DNA of 64,000 nt from Bradyrhizobium japonicum USDA 6 (GCF_000284375.1 NC_017249.1:7867001-7931000), one strand, 5' to 3'; counted from the first letter of the stretch, positions 8,065 to 17,353 are shown. The notes: generated by a model not told the origin, from the letters alone. Numbers and translations are program-made.

Positions 8065-9654
8065 ATGCCTCATCAGTTCAGCCTCGCCCAAGCCGTCCGC
8101 AAACCCGCCGTCACATCCAAGGGCGGCATCGTTGCCTCGCAATCGCGGCGCGCGGCCGAAGTGGGCGCGCAAGTGCTGGCTGCAGGGGGCGACTGCGTGG
8201 ATGCGATCGTCGCGACCACCTTCGCGCTGAACGTGCTGGAGCCCTGGAACAGCGGCATCGGCGGCGGCGGCGCCATGGTGCTCTACCGCGCCAAGGAAAA
8301 TCGCACCGAGGTGATCGACTACGGCATGTGCGCGCCACAGAGCCTGCGCACCACCGACTATCCGCTCAGCGGCGAAGGGGCAGCCTCCGATCTGTTTCCG
8401 TGGCCGCGGGTAAAGGATGATCGCAACATCCACGGCCCCGGCTCGGTCGCCGTGCCCGGCGTCGTCGCCGGCATGGAGGAGGCACATCGCCGCTACGCCA
8501 AGATGCCGTGGAAGGATCTGGTCGCGCCGGCCGCCGCGCTCGCCGGAGAAGGCCTGCTGGTCGATTGGTGGACGACGCTGACGATCGCGGCGTCGGCAGC
8601 CGATCTCAGGCGCTATCCCGCGAGCGCGGCCACCTTCCTGAAGGATGGCCTGCCGCCGAGCGCGCCATGGGGCATCAAGTCCGAGACGCGGCTGCCGCTG
8701 GCCACGTTGAAGGCAACGTTGTCGCACCTCGCCGCCGCCGGTCCGCGCGATTTCTACCAGGGCGACCTCGCCAAAAGCATCGCATCCGATATCAAGGCCG
8801 ACGGCGGCTCGCTGTCGGTGGAGGATCTCGCCGCGTTTCGCGCCCATCTGCGCGAGCCGCTGGCGATCCCCTATCGCGACGGCAAGGTGTATGCGACGCC
8901 GGAGCTCACGGCCGGACCGACAATGGCGCATGCGCTGCGCCTGTTGCAGCAGAGTCTGAAGCCGGGAAGCGCACCCGACGCGACCACCTACAGCGAATAT
9001 GCGCTCGCCTTGCAAGCGGCCTTCCGCGAGCGGCTCAAGGACATGGGCGATGCCGACGGCAAGCGCTCGCTCGGCGCCGAATATCTGGCGCCCGCCTGCA
9101 CCACGCATTTCTCCGTGGTCGACCGCCACGGCAATATCGCGGCGGTTACGCAGACGCTGCTCTCGTCCTTCGGCTCGAAATACGTGACGCCGCACACCGG
9201 CATCGCCATGAACAACGGCATCATGTGGTTCGACCCAACGCCGGGCACCACCAACTCGCTCGCTCCCGGGAAGCGCTGCCTCTGCAACTACACACCCGTC
9301 ATCGCTGAAACGAAGGACGGCAAGCGTCTCGCGGTCGGCGCCTCCGGCGGCCGCCGCATCCTGCCGTCGGTGATGCAGCTCGTGTCCTTCGCGATGGATT
9401 TCGGCATGGACCTCGATGCCGCCATCCACCAGCCGCGCATCGACGCCAGCGAAGGCGCGGTCGTGATCGGCGATATCAGATTGCCGGCGGACGCGCGCAA
9501 GACACTTGCCGCACGCTTCGATTATGAAGAGACGCAGGTGCAGGCCGTGCCGCAGAAGTTCGCCTGCCCGAGCGTTGTGATGCGCGAGGGCGATACGAAT
9601 TCCGGCGCGGTCGAGATCTTCCAGCCCTGGGCCGACGCTGTCGCCGAATCCTGA
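8065..9654 (+). CDS. Gamma-glutamyltransferase family protein
   Basis: 529 residues from the ATG at 8065. Family hallmarks are the N-terminal 'GIVASQSRRAAEVGAQVLAA', the 'GIGGGGAMVLY' loop, and the autoprocessing site in 'ACTTHFSVVD', where Thr346 would become the N-terminal nucleophile of the small subunit. 'GASGGRRILPSVMQ' is the conserved small-subunit glycine loop. No signal peptide is apparent at this start, so it may be cytoplasmic, as in glutathione-hydrolase-like or cephalosporin-acylase-like members. The expected reaction is cleavage or transfer of gamma-glutamyl groups. The nearby PuuB-like oxidase gene hints at gamma-glutamylated amines (inference). Confidence 0.88.
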   Translation: MPHQFSLAQAVRKPAVTSKGGIVASQSRRAAEVGAQVLAAGGDCVDAIVATTFALNVLEPWNSGIGGGGAMVLYRAKENRTEVIDYGMCAPQSLRTTDYPLSGEGAASDLFPWPRVKDDRNIHGPGSVAVPGVVAGMEEAHRRYAKMPWKDLVAPAAALAGEGLLVDWWTTLTIAASAADLRRYPASAATFLKDGLPPSAPWGIKSETRLPLATLKATLSHLAAAGPRDFYQGDLAKSIASDIKADGGSLSVEDLAAFRAHLREPLAIPYRDGKVYATPELTAGPTMAHALRLLQQSLKPGSAPDATTYSEYALALQAAFRERLKDMGDADGKRSLGAEYLAPACTTHFSVVDRHGNIAAVTQTLLSSFGSKYVTPHTGIAMNNGIMWFDPTPGTTNSLAPGKRCLCNYTPVIAETKDGKRLAVGASGGRRILPSVMQLVSFAMDFGMDLDAAIHQPRIDASEGAVVIGDIRLPADARKTLAARFDYEETQVQAVPQKFACPSVVMREGDTNSGAVEIFQPWADAVAES

Positions 9655-9745
9655 GCGTCACGACTCCTCCGCATTTGCGCGCGACACCGCGATCGATGTT
9701 CGTTCGTCGAACGGACAGATGCGTGCCTAACAGGAGAGATTTCGG

Positions 9746-9967
9746 ATGAAGAAACTTGCGCTCGCCGCAACACTGATCATCGCGGCCGGCTTCACCATGC
9801 CAAACGCCGCATTCGCCAAGGGCGGCCACGGACATGGTCATGGCCATGGTCACGGGCATCATGGCGGATACCATGGACATCGCCATGCCACTCCTCCCGG
9901 ATGGCACCACGGGCGCAAGGTCGGCTGGGGCTGCCCGCCCGGCCTGTGGAAACAGGGCCGCTGCTGA
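9746..9967 (+). CDS. Small exported His/Gly-rich protein
   Basis: 73 residues with GGAGAG just upstream. Residues 1-24 are a signal peptide ending 'NAAFA'. The mature protein starts with alternating Gly-His (GHGHGHGHGHHGG) and ends with 'VGWGCPPGLWKQGRC', holding two cysteines. The composition suggests periplasmic metal binding, but no family function is known to me. A strong terminator follows 22 bases after the stop. Confidence 0.7.
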   Translation: MKKLALAATLIIAAGFTMPNAAFAKGGHGHGHGHGHGHHGGYHGHRHATPPGWHHGRKVGWGCPPGLWKQGRC

Positions 9968-9988
9968 CGCCCTATCCGCAAGTCATGC

Positions 9989-10019
9989 AAGGCGCCGCTC
10001 CTGACGGGGCGGCGCCTTC
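9989..10019. terminator. Rho-independent terminator between convergent genes
   Basis: Stem AAGGCGCCGC / GCGGCGCCTT with a ten-base loop, followed by TCTTCTTC on the plus strand. It lies between the His-rich protein gene and the convergent oxidase gene and may serve both. Confidence 0.75.
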
Positions 10020-10023
10020 TTCT

Positions 10024-11310
10024 TCAAACGCCCAGCCGGTCCCGCACCCGGCCCGCGATCACAGCAGTCGTAACCCCCAAGGGCCAGAACGCGTGCATCG
10101 GGATCGGCTTGATGCCCGTGACGGGCATGTCGATCTCGGCCCTGGCACCGCCGATCAGCCGGCGCGCGAGCTGCGCGCCCATCGCGGTCGAGAGCGCGAC
10201 GCCGCGGCCGTTGCAGCCGAGCGAGATCAGGATGTTTTCCGCCGGCTCGTGCACATGCGGATAATGATCCTTGGTGATGGCGAGCCGGCTGTTCCAGCCA
10301 TGCGTCCAGGCGGCACCTTTGAGCTGCGGCCATAGCCGCTCGGCATAACGCATGAGATAGGCGACGTCGTTGGGCGACTTGATCCAGCGCATCGGGCCGC
10401 GGCCGCCCATCAGCAGGCGATTGTGCTGATCGATGCGATAATAGACCGTGATGTGGCCGCTCTCGTAGAGCACCGGCCGAGTCGGCATGATCGAGCGGGC
10501 GACCGCGTCGGAGAGCGGCGCCGTGGCGGCAATCGAGGAGAATACCGGCACGATGGTGCGGCGGAGCGCCGGCCAGAGATCGTCGGTGAAGCCGTTGGTC
10601 GCGAGCAGGACCTTGTCGGCATGCACCACCGCGCGCGGCGTTTCGATGCGCCAGCGCGCGCCGTCGCGACGGAGCGACAGTGCCGGCGTTTCGCCATGGA
10701 CCTTCGCGCCCGCGGAGATCGCGGCGCGCGCGAGGCCGCGGGCGTAGCTGAGCGGGTGCAGATCGCCGCCGCGCGTGTCCAGCATCGCGCCGATGTAGCG
10801 CTCCGTGCCGGTCATCTCGCGCAACTGCTCGCGATTTAGATATTGCACCGGCATGCCGCGGCGGATGCATTGCTGCGCCGTCTTCTCGATCGCGGCGGCG
10901 CTGGCCTCGTTGTAGGCCGCGCGCAGCGTGCCATTCTGCCGCGCTTCGCAGGGGATCTGGTAGCGGCGGATCAGGTCGTGCGTGAAATTGGTCGTGCCGT
11001 AGGAGAAGTCGATCATGCGGCGGCCGAGCTCTGCGCCGAAATCGGCCTCGATCTGATCGGGGTCATGCTTCAGGCCGGGATTGGTGTGGCCGCCATTGTT
11101 ACCGGAGGCGCCCCAGCCGGGTTCCTGCGCCTCGAGCACCAGCGCCTCGACACCTTGCTCGGCCAGATGCAAAGCCGTGGACAGGCCGGTGTAGCCGCCA
11201 CCGACGATCGCAACGGAGACGGTCTTGTCGACATCGAGCGGCGGCGTGGCAACCGGCGCGACGGCGGTGTCGGCATAGAGCGAGGGCGGCAGAGGCAGGC
11301 GCGTAGTCAT
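10024..11310 (-). CDS. FAD-dependent amine oxidoreductase, PuuB-like (gamma-glutamylputrescine oxidase family)
   Basis: 428 residues with a DAO fold. The dinucleotide motif 'VAIVGGGYTGLSTALHLAE' lies near residues 33-51, and a glycine-rich 'GWGASGNNGGHTNPG' segment typical of PuuB/OrdL-type oxidases follows. The C-terminal 'GCNGRGVALSTAMGAQLA' is the second FAD-contact region. The expected reaction is oxidative deamination of an amine or amino-acid derivative with FAD. It lies downstream of, and in the same direction as, a polar amino-acid ABC transporter (12-base gap to the ATPase gene), so import and oxidation of the same compound are likely coupled. Confidence 0.85.
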   Translation of the reverse strand: MTTRLPLPPSLYADTAVAPVATPPLDVDKTVSVAIVGGGYTGLSTALHLAEQGVEALVLEAQEPGWGASGNNGGHTNPGLKHDPDQIEADFGAELGRRMIDFSYGTTNFTHDLIRRYQIPCEARQNGTLRAAYNEASAAAIEKTAQQCIRRGMPVQYLNREQLREMTGTERYIGAMLDTRGGDLHPLSYARGLARAAISAGAKVHGETPALSLRRDGARWRIETPRAVVHADKVLLATNGFTDDLWPALRRTIVPVFSSIAATAPLSDAVARSIMPTRPVLYESGHITVYYRIDQHNRLLMGGRGPMRWIKSPNDVAYLMRYAERLWPQLKGAAWTHGWNSRLAITKDHYPHVHEPAENILISLGCNGRGVALSTAMGAQLARRLIGGARAEIDMPVTGIKPIPMHAFWPLGVTTAVIAGRVRDRLGV

Positions 11311-11322
11311 GACGAGGACCGA

Positions 11323-12054
11323 TCAGAGCGGATGCAGCACGCGGCGCAAAAAAGTCCTGCGTGCGCGGGTGCTGAGGTTGATTGAGGACGGCCTTCGCCG
11401 CCCCTGCTCGACGATGACGCCGCCGTCGATGAACAGCACGCGGTCGGCGACGTCGCGGGCAAAGCCCATCTCGTGGGTGACGACGACCATGGTCATGCCG
11501 TCATCGGCGAGCTTGCGCATCACGCCGAGCACGTCACCGACCAGCTCGGGATCGAGCGCCGAGGTCGGCTCGTCGAACAGGATCGCCTTTGGCTGCATCG
11601 CGAGTGCGCGCGCGATGGCGACGCGCTGCTGCTGGCCGCCGGAGAGCTGCGGCGGATGCGCATCGGCCTTTTCGGCGAGGCCCACCTGACCGAGCAGCGC
11701 ACGGCCGCGCTCCAGCACTTGCGCACGCGGCTCCTTCTTTACGAACAGCGGGCCTTCGACGACGTTTTCCAGCACGGTGCGATGCGGGAACAGGTTGAAG
11801 CGCTGGAACACCATCGAGACCTGGGTACGGACCTTCACGATGGAGGGCGCATCGCGGTCGACCTTCAGTCCCTCGACGTTGATCTCGCCGCGGTCGTAGC
11901 TTTCCAGCCCGTTGATGCAGCGTAGGATCGTCGACTTGCCAGAGCCCGAGGGGCCAATGATGCAGACCACCTCGCCCTTCTGGACGGAGGCGGTGATGCC
12001 CTTGAGCACCTCGTTCTGGCCAAAGCTCTTGTGGACGTCGGTGAGCTCGATCAT
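11323..12054 (-). CDS. Polar amino-acid ABC transporter, ATP-binding protein
   Basis: 243 residues from an ATG at 12054 that overlaps the permease stop by four bases. Walker A 'GPSGSGKS' at residues 34-41, signature 'LSGGQQQR', and Walker B followed by 'DEPTSALD' are all intact, so ATP hydrolysis should be normal. It energises import with the adjacent permease and binding protein. Oddity: about 18 residues near the C-terminus (after 'VIVEQG') do not match the family, but the alternate frame over 11348-11402 encodes the expected '[15 protein letters not shown]'. A one-base loss near 11400 and an extra A in the A6 run at 11348-11353 cancel out, restoring 'LRRVLHPL'. Confidence 0.9.
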   Translation of the reverse strand: MIELTDVHKSFGQNEVLKGITASVQKGEVVCIIGPSGSGKSTILRCINGLESYDRGEINVEGLKVDRDAPSIVKVRTQVSMVFQRFNLFPHRTVLENVVEGPLFVKKEPRAQVLERGRALLGQVGLAEKADAHPPQLSGGQQQRVAIARALAMQPKAILFDEPTSALDPELVGDVLGVMRKLADDGMTMVVVTHEMGFARDVADRVLFIDGGVIVEQGRRRPSSINLSTRARRTFLRRVLHPL

Positions 12055-12704
12055 TTCTTGCCCGCCCGCTTCTCGAAGTGACGGACCAGCAGGATCAGCG
12101 GGATGCTCATGGTGAGGTACATCAGCGCAACAAGCGTGAACACGTTGGTGTTCTTGAAGGTCGAGGACGCGATCAGCTTGCCCTGAAGGGCAAGCTCGGC
12201 GACCGTGATGGTGGAGGCTTGCGACGAATCCTTCAGCATCATGATCATGACGTTGCCGTAGGGCGGCAGCACGATGCGCACCGCCTGCGGCAACACCACG
12301 CGGCGCATGGTGAGCCACCAGCCCATGCCGATCGACTGCGCCGCCTCGATCTGGCCCTTGTCGATCGCCTCGATGCCCGCGCGGAAATTCTCGGCCTGGT
12401 AGGCCGAATAGGCGATGCCAAGCCCGAGGATCGCGGCCTGCAAGGCCGACAGCGTGACGCCGAGATCGGGCATCACGAAATAGAGATAGAACAACAGCAC
12501 GATGATCGGGATGCCGCGGATCACGTTGATCAGGCTGGCGCTGAGCATCGAAAGCACCTTGATGCCGGAGACCCGCATCATCGCCCAGATCAGACCCAGC
12601 ACCGTCGAGAGCAGCAGCGAGCCGATGGTGACGACGATCGTCAGCGCGACGCCGCTCATCAGGATCGGGAAGAATTCGACGGCGTCGTGCCAGAAGCCTT
12701 TCAT
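12051..12704 (-). CDS. Polar amino-acid ABC transporter permease (HisM/GlnP family)
   Basis: 217 residues with about five membrane segments and the cytoplasmic coupling region '[21 protein letters not shown]', the EAA-loop signature of HisM/GlnP-type permeases. It forms the inner-membrane channel for the neighbouring binding protein and ATPase. Its stop overlaps the ATPase start (ATGA). Only one permease gene is present, implying a homodimer. Confidence 0.92.
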   Translation of the reverse strand: MKGFWHDAVEFFPILMSGVALTIVVTIGSLLLSTVLGLIWAMMRVSGIKVLSMLSASLINVIRGIPIIVLLFYLYFVMPDLGVTLSALQAAILGLGIAYSAYQAENFRAGIEAIDKGQIEAAQSIGMGWWLTMRRVVLPQAVRIVLPPYGNVMIMMLKDSSQASTITVAELALQGKLIASSTFKNTNVFTLVALMYLTMSIPLILLVRHFEKRAGKK

Positions 12705-12730
12705 CGGTCAGCCTTACCAGCCCCTGTCGA

Positions 12731-13489
12731 TCAACCCTGCGCCTTCTGACCCCACTTCTCGAGGATCTTGTCGATGGTGCCGTTGGCTTTCAGCTTCGCC
12801 AGCGAAGCGTTGATCTTGCCGAGCAGCGCGGCCTCGCCCTTGCGGACGCCGATGCCGACCGAGCCGACGGTAACGGGCTTGTAGCCGTCGACCAGACGCA
12901 CCTCGGGAAAACCGCCCTGCTTCAGATTGTAGGCGAGGATCGGATAGTCGGCGTAGCCGGCCTTGAGGCGACCGGTGTTCACGTCGCGCAGGATGTCCGG
13001 GATGGTGTCGTAGGCCTTGACGTCGGCGAACAGGCCGGACTTCTTCAGCGCATCGACGAAGGCGGTGCCGACCTGGGCGCCGACCGTCTCGCCCTTCAGA
13101 TCATCCTGCGTTGTATAGGCCTTGGTGTCGCTCTTCGGGACCACCAGGCCTTCGCCGTAGGTGTAGATCGGATCGGAGAAGTCGACGACCTCCTTGCGCG
13201 GCGCCGTGATGAACATCGCAGCCGCAATGATGTCGATCTTGCCCGATGTCAGCGACGGGATCAGCGCGGAGAATGACATCGGCTCGATCTGCACGCTGAG
13301 GCCGGCGTCCTTGCCGACTTCGGTGACGATGTCGACCATGATGCCCTGGATGGTGTTGGTCTTGGTGTCGAGGAAGGTGAAGGGAATGCCTGTCGGCGTC
13401 GAGCCGACCTTCAGCACCTGTTGCGCCGAAGCCGGCATCACCGCTGCAATCGCGAGCGCCGCGACCGCGGCCAGACCAAAACGCTTCAT
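12731..13489 (-). CDS. Polar amino-acid ABC transporter substrate-binding protein
   Basis: 252 residues from an ATG at 13489 with GGGGGA upstream. A signal peptide ends around 'PASAQQ'. The mature chain has the SBP_bac_3 layout, including '[20 protein letters not shown]', '[20 protein letters not shown]' and a C-terminal '[12 protein letters not shown]'. It is the first gene of a leftward operon: binding protein, permease, ATPase and probably the FAD oxidase. The upstream region carries two matching palindromes likely used by the divergent XRE-cupin regulator. Confidence 0.92.
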   Translation of the reverse strand: MKRFGLAAVAALAIAAVMPASAQQVLKVGSTPTGIPFTFLDTKTNTIQGIMVDIVTEVGKDAGLSVQIEPMSFSALIPSLTSGKIDIIAAAMFITAPRKEVVDFSDPIYTYGEGLVVPKSDTKAYTTQDDLKGETVGAQVGTAFVDALKKSGLFADVKAYDTIPDILRDVNTGRLKAGYADYPILAYNLKQGGFPEVRLVDGYKPVTVGSVGIGVRKGEAALLGKINASLAKLKANGTIDKILEKWGQKAQG

Positions 13490-13570
13490 CGCATCCCCCT
13501 TTGGGCTTGGCCGATGTCGGCGCTCGCGCATGTCGTGATCAGACGTTGCGGGCCAAGCCGTTTCGGCCTA

Positions 13571-13638
13571 TTTTCACCAATATGAAAATTTGGTCACACT
13601 TTCGCGGGCGATGCAAGCGGTTTTCATGCACATGAAGG
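13571..13638. promoter_or_regulatory. Two operator-like palindromes 50 bp apart
   Basis: Site 1 at 13571-13588 reads TTTTCACCAATATGAAAA and site 2 at 13621-13638 reads TTTTCATGCACATGAAGG. They share TTTTCA, a six-base spacer and TGAA, and start exactly 50 bases apart, close to five helical turns. They sit between the divergent transporter operon and the XRE-cupin gene, with site 2 ending 12 bases before that gene. Cooperative binding by the XRE protein is the obvious reading, but this is inference. Confidence 0.6.
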
Positions 13639-13650
13639 AAGCGGTTTGAC

Positions 13651-14451
13651 GTGAGCGGTGGCAAAAGAATGCGCAAACCGGCCGCCGCAAAGCCGGCAAG
13701 GACGGTGAAGGCCAGGAAGGTGCCGGTCAAGGCCAAGCCGGCCGAGCCGGCGATGGATGTCGCGGTCGGCCGCCGCATCCGCGATCTCCGGCGCGTCAGG
13801 CAATTCTCGCTGGAGACGGTGGCTGCGCGCACAGACCTGTCGATCGGCTTTCTGAGCCAGATCGAGCGCGGCCTGTCGTCGCCGTCGCTGCGCGTGCTGG
13901 CTACACTCGCAGACGTGCTCGGTGTCGGCATCGCCGCGCTGTTCGGCGCAAGCCCAAGCGCCGACGGCGCCTCCGATCAGGTGGTGACGCGCGGGCTCCA
14001 GCGGCCCGAACTGAAACTCTGGCGCTCCGGGGTGTCGAAGCAGTTGCTGAGTCCGGCGAGCAGCGACAACCGGCTCAATCTGTTCCTGGTGCATCTTGAG
14101 CCCGGCGGCTCCACCGGCGACGAGCTTTACACCCACGACGGCGAAGAGGCTGGTCTGGTGCTCGAAGGCGAGATGATGCTGACGGTGGACAGCGAGACGT
14201 GGTCGCTGAAGACCGGCGACAGCTTTCGGTTCGCGAGCCGAAGGCCGCACCGGTTTTCCAATCCGGCCAATGATGCGAAGGCCGTCGTGCTGTGGGTGAA
14301 TTGCGTGACGGGGCGGGGTAGCTTCTTTTCGCGCGGCGAGCGCAATTCCAGTCCCGTCATCCTTGCAGTGAGCCTCGAAGGATGCACCGCCCCGATAGAG
14401 CCGGGCCGTCGCCCTTCGAGGGCCGCTGAAGAAGCGGCCACCTCAGGGTGA
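13651..14451 (+). CDS. XRE-family regulator with cupin effector domain
   Basis: 266 residues from a GTG at 13651. A Lys/Pro/Ala-rich leader (1-34) precedes an XRE helix-turn-helix (about 38-95, with 'ETVAARTDLSIGFLSQIERG'), then a cupin domain (about 125-210, including 'THDGEEAGLVLEGEMMLTVD' and 'SRRPHRF'). This is the PuuR/SutR-like one-component design in which the cupin senses a small molecule. After 'VVLWVNCVTGR' the final 40 or so residues are encoded within a dispersed repeat, suggesting the original stop was lost or replaced. It probably controls the divergent amino-acid transporter/oxidase operon. Confidence 0.85.
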   Translation: MSGGKRMRKPAAAKPARTVKARKVPVKAKPAEPAMDVAVGRRIRDLRRVRQFSLETVAARTDLSIGFLSQIERGLSSPSLRVLATLADVLGVGIAALFGASPSADGASDQVVTRGLQRPELKLWRSGVSKQLLSPASSDNRLNLFLVHLEPGGSTGDELYTHDGEEAGLVLEGEMMLTVDSETWSLKTGDSFRFASRRPHRFSNPANDAKAVVLWVNCVTGRGSFFSRGERNSSPVILAVSLEGCTAPIEPGRRPSRAAEEAATSG

Positions 14452-14454
14452 CGG
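14356..14454. repeat. Dispersed repeat overlapping a gene's 3' end
   Basis: CATCCTT at 14358-14364 is mirrored by AAGGATG at 14378-14384, and the sequence continues to CACCTCAGGGTGACGG. This composition resembles Bradyrhizobium intergenic repeats, yet it is translated as the tail of the XRE-cupin protein. Confidence 0.45.
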
Positions 14455-14485
14455 AGATGGAGTGAGTGCGCGATGCCTCTCCACC

Positions 14486-14565
14486 GTCATTGCGAGCGCA
14501 GCGAAGCAATCCAGACTGCCACCGCGGAAAGATTCTGGATTGCTTCGCTGCGCTCGCAAGGACGA
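14486..14565. repeat. Palindromic repeat (GTCATTGCGAGCGCAGCGAA family)
   Basis: The left arm 14487-14514 and right arm 14534-14562 are near-perfect inverted copies (TTGCGAGCGCAGCGAAGCAA and its complement) around a spacer of about 20 bases. It is a REP-like element between the convergent XRE and dadA genes and forms a strong hairpin on either strand. Confidence 0.8.
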
Positions 14566-14577
14566 GCAGATAGAGCC

Positions 14578-15843
14578 TTAGCCGAACCGATACTTGTACC
14601 GGTCCACCGTCAACGCGCTCACATCGACCTCCGGCTTCTTGCCCGACAGCATGTCCGCGAGCACGCGGCCGGAGCCGCAGGACATGGTCCAGCCGAGCGT
14701 GCCATGGCCGGTGTTGAGGTGGAGGTTGCCGTACTGCGTCGGGCCGATCACCGGCGGGCCGTCCGGCGTCATCGGACGCAGGCCGCTCCAGAACGTCGCC
14801 TTGGAGAGATCGCCGCCGCGCGGGAACAGATCGGTCAGCGAATGATCGAGCGTGGCACGGCGGGCGTCGTAGAGCTGGCTCGAATAGCCGGAGATCTCGG
14901 CGGTGCCGCCGACGCGGATGCGATTGCCGAGGCGGGTGATCGCGACCTTGTAGCTCTCGTCCATCACGGTCGATTCCGGCGCGCCGGAGGCGTCCTTGAT
15001 CGGCACCGTGATCGAATAGCCCTTCACCGGATAGACCGGCAATGAGATGCCGAGCGGTGCAACGAGCCGCGACGACCAGCTTCCGAGGGCGAGAACGTAG
15101 GCGTCGGCCTGCAACGTGCCCGCACTGGTCACGACACCACTGACGCGCGCGCCGTCCGCGACGATGCGAGCGATGTCGGTGTTGAACATGAAGCGTACAC
15201 CGAGCGCTTCGGCATGCTTGGCCAGCGCCTGCGTGAACATGTGGCAGTCGCCGGTCTCGTCCTGCGGCAAGCGAAGCCCGCCGGCGAACTTCTCCTTCAC
15301 GGCGGCAAGCGCCGGCTCGACCCCGATGCAGCCCTCCCGGCTCAACACCTCGAAAGGAACGCCATACTGCTTGAGCACGGCGATGTCCTCACCGGTGCCA
15401 TCGAGCTGCGCCTGGTGGCGGAACAGCTGCAAAGTGCCCTGCGAACGCTCGTCATATTGAATGCCGATGTCGCGGCGCAGGTCGCGCAGGCAATCGCGGC
15501 TGTATTCCGCGATCGGGATCATCCGGCTCTTGTTGACCGCGTAACGCGCGCTGGTGCAGTTGCGCAGCATCTTGGAGAGCCAGACCCACATGACAGGATC
15601 GAGCTTCGGCCGGATCACCAGCGGGCCGTGCTTCATCAGCAGCCATTTGATCGCCTTCACCGGCACACCGGGGCCGGCCCAGGGCGAGGAATAGCCGGGC
15701 GACACCTCGCCCGCGTTGGCGAAAGAGGTCTCCAGCGCCGGTTCGGGCTGACGGTCGACGACCGTCACCTCATGACCGGCACGCGCAAGGTAGTAGGCAG
15801 AGGTGACACCGATGACACCGCTGCCGAGGATCAGAACTTTCAC
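14578..15843 (-). CDS. dadA: D-amino acid dehydrogenase
   Basis: 421 residues, the standard DadA length. The N-terminal FAD motif '[20 protein letters not shown]' covers residues 3-22, followed by '[20 protein letters not shown]', a DadA signature. The C-terminal '[19 protein letters not shown]' and '[17 protein letters not shown]' complete the DAO fold. It oxidises D-amino acids (classically D-alanine) to 2-oxoacids, releasing ammonia and passing electrons to the respiratory chain at the inner membrane. No alanine racemase gene is adjacent. The transaminase gene upstream (70-base gap) runs in the same direction and is probably in the same operon. Confidence 0.92.
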   Translation of the reverse strand: MKVLILGSGVIGVTSAYYLARAGHEVTVVDRQPEPALETSFANAGEVSPGYSSPWAGPGVPVKAIKWLLMKHGPLVIRPKLDPVMWVWLSKMLRNCTSARYAVNKSRMIPIAEYSRDCLRDLRRDIGIQYDERSQGTLQLFRHQAQLDGTGEDIAVLKQYGVPFEVLSREGCIGVEPALAAVKEKFAGGLRLPQDETGDCHMFTQALAKHAEALGVRFMFNTDIARIVADGARVSGVVTSAGTLQADAYVLALGSWSSRLVAPLGISLPVYPVKGYSITVPIKDASGAPESTVMDESYKVAITRLGNRIRVGGTAEISGYSSQLYDARRATLDHSLTDLFPRGGDLSKATFWSGLRPMTPDGPPVIGPTQYGNLHLNTGHGTLGWTMSCGSGRVLADMLSGKKPEVDVSALTVDRYKYRFG

Positions 15844-15913
15844 GCTTCGTCAAACTCCCGCGGCATCACGCTCGCCGCTGCAAGAACAAACTCCGCAACG
15901 GCGAGAGCAATTA

Positions 15914-17242
15914 TCAGGCCACCCGCTTGATGGCGTCGCCCAGGATCGAGACCATATCGTCGATATGGCTCTTCTCGACGATGAGCGGGGGCGACAGCGC
16001 AAAGGAGTCGCCGCTCATGCGGAAGTACAGACCGCGATTGAAGCAATCGACCATGACGTCGTAACCACGCGCGCCGACCGCACCGTCACGCGGCGACAGC
16101 TCGACAGCGCCCATCAGGCCGCAATTGCGGATGTCGACGACGTTCGGCAGGCCCTTCAGCGAATGCAGCGCATCGCGCCAGTATTCGGCGATCGACGCAC
16201 CGCGCGTCAGCAGGCCCTCGTCCTTGTAGATGTCGAGCGTCGCGATGCCGGCGGCACAGGCCGTCGGATGCGCCGAATAGGTGTAGCCGTGGAACAGCTC
16301 CATCTGGTTCTCCGGGCCGACCATCAGGCCGTCGTGAACCTTGCGGCTCGCGAACACCGCGCCGCAGGGAATGGTACCGTTGGTGATGCCCTTGGCCGTC
16401 GTCATCAGGTCCGGCGTGACGCCGAAGAAGTCGGCGGCGAACGGCGTGCCGAGGCGGCCGAAGCCGGTGATGACCTCGTCGAAGATCAGGAGAATGCCGT
16501 GCTTGTCGCAGATCTCGCGCAGGCGCTTCAGATAGCCCTTCGGCGGCGGCAGCACGGCGGTCGAGCCCGGCACCGGCTCGACGATGACGGCGGCGATCGT
16601 CTCGGCGCCATGGAGGCCGACCAGACGCTCGAGATCGTCGGCGAGTTCGGCGCCATGCTCAGGCTGATCCTTGGCGAAGGCGTTGCGGGTGAGATCGTGG
16701 GTGTGGCGGATGTGGTCGACACCCGGCAGGTGGGTGGCGAAGGCGCGGCGATTGGCGACCATGCCGCCAACCGACATGCCGCCGAAGCCGACGCCGTGAT
16801 AGCCGCGCTCGCGGCCGATCAGGCGGGTGCGGCTCGCCTGGCCGTTGGCGCGGTGATAGGCGAGCGCGATCTTCAGCGCGGTGTCGACCGACTCGGAGCC
16901 GGAGTTGGTGAAGAAGACGCGGTCGAGGCCCTTCGGCGCGATCTCGGCGAGACGCTCGGCGAAGTCGAATGCCAGCGGATGGCCCATCTGGAACGACGGC
17001 GCGAAGTCCAGCGTCATCAGCTGGCGCTCGACCGCGGCGGCGATCTGCTTGCGGCCGTGGCCGGCATTGACGCACCAGAGGCCGGCGGAGCCGTCGATCA
17101 CCTTGCGACCGTCGACGGTGGTGTAGTGCATGCCCTCGGCCGAGGAGAACAGGCGCGGCGCCTTCTTGAACTGACGATTGGCCGTGAACGGCATCCAGAA
17201 CGAGTCGGTCTTGATAGTGTTCGGAATCTGATGAAGGGTCAC
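15914..17242 (-). CDS. Omega-amino acid (beta-alanine-type):pyruvate aminotransferase, class III PLP enzyme
   Basis: 442 residues from a GTG at 17242 preceded by GAGGAG at 8-base spacing; a longer frame to 17377 is not conserved. It aligns well with beta-alanine:pyruvate transaminases from memory: 'WMPFTANRQFKKAPRLF', 'FTNSGSESVDTALKIA', 'RERGYHGVGFGGMSVGG', Asp255 in 'IFDEVITGFGRLG' and the PLP lysine Lys284 in 'TTAKGITNG'. It moves an amino group from an omega-amine (beta-alanine, GABA or a diamine) to pyruvate. The divergent XRE-cupin gene is the likely regulator. A perfect inverted repeat overlaps its Shine-Dalgarno. Confidence 0.88.
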   Translation of the reverse strand: MTLHQIPNTIKTDSFWMPFTANRQFKKAPRLFSSAEGMHYTTVDGRKVIDGSAGLWCVNAGHGRKQIAAAVERQLMTLDFAPSFQMGHPLAFDFAERLAEIAPKGLDRVFFTNSGSESVDTALKIALAYHRANGQASRTRLIGRERGYHGVGFGGMSVGGMVANRRAFATHLPGVDHIRHTHDLTRNAFAKDQPEHGAELADDLERLVGLHGAETIAAVIVEPVPGSTAVLPPPKGYLKRLREICDKHGILLIFDEVITGFGRLGTPFAADFFGVTPDLMTTAKGITNGTIPCGAVFASRKVHDGLMVGPENQMELFHGYTYSAHPTACAAGIATLDIYKDEGLLTRGASIAEYWRDALHSLKGLPNVVDIRNCGLMGAVELSPRDGAVGARGYDVMVDCFNRGLYFRMSGDSFALSPPLIVEKSHIDDMVSILGDAIKRVA

Positions 17243-17252
17243 GGGCCACGCT

Positions 17253-17276
17253 CCTCTGCTGACCGGGTAGCAGAGG
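17253..17276. promoter_or_regulatory. Perfect inverted repeat covering the transaminase Shine-Dalgarno
   Basis: CCTCTGCT and AGCAGAGG flank an eight-base loop. On the minus strand the second arm merges with the GAGGAG that serves the transaminase start at 17242, so an RNA hairpin would hide the ribosome-binding site. The same repeat could instead be a protein operator. Confidence 0.5.
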
Positions 17277-17353
17277 CACGGCTTCGGAAGCGCAACAAGT
17301 CCTTTTCTGGTCACCTGCAAGCCATTGATTTCACTGGGGCTGCCGGTCCATAT

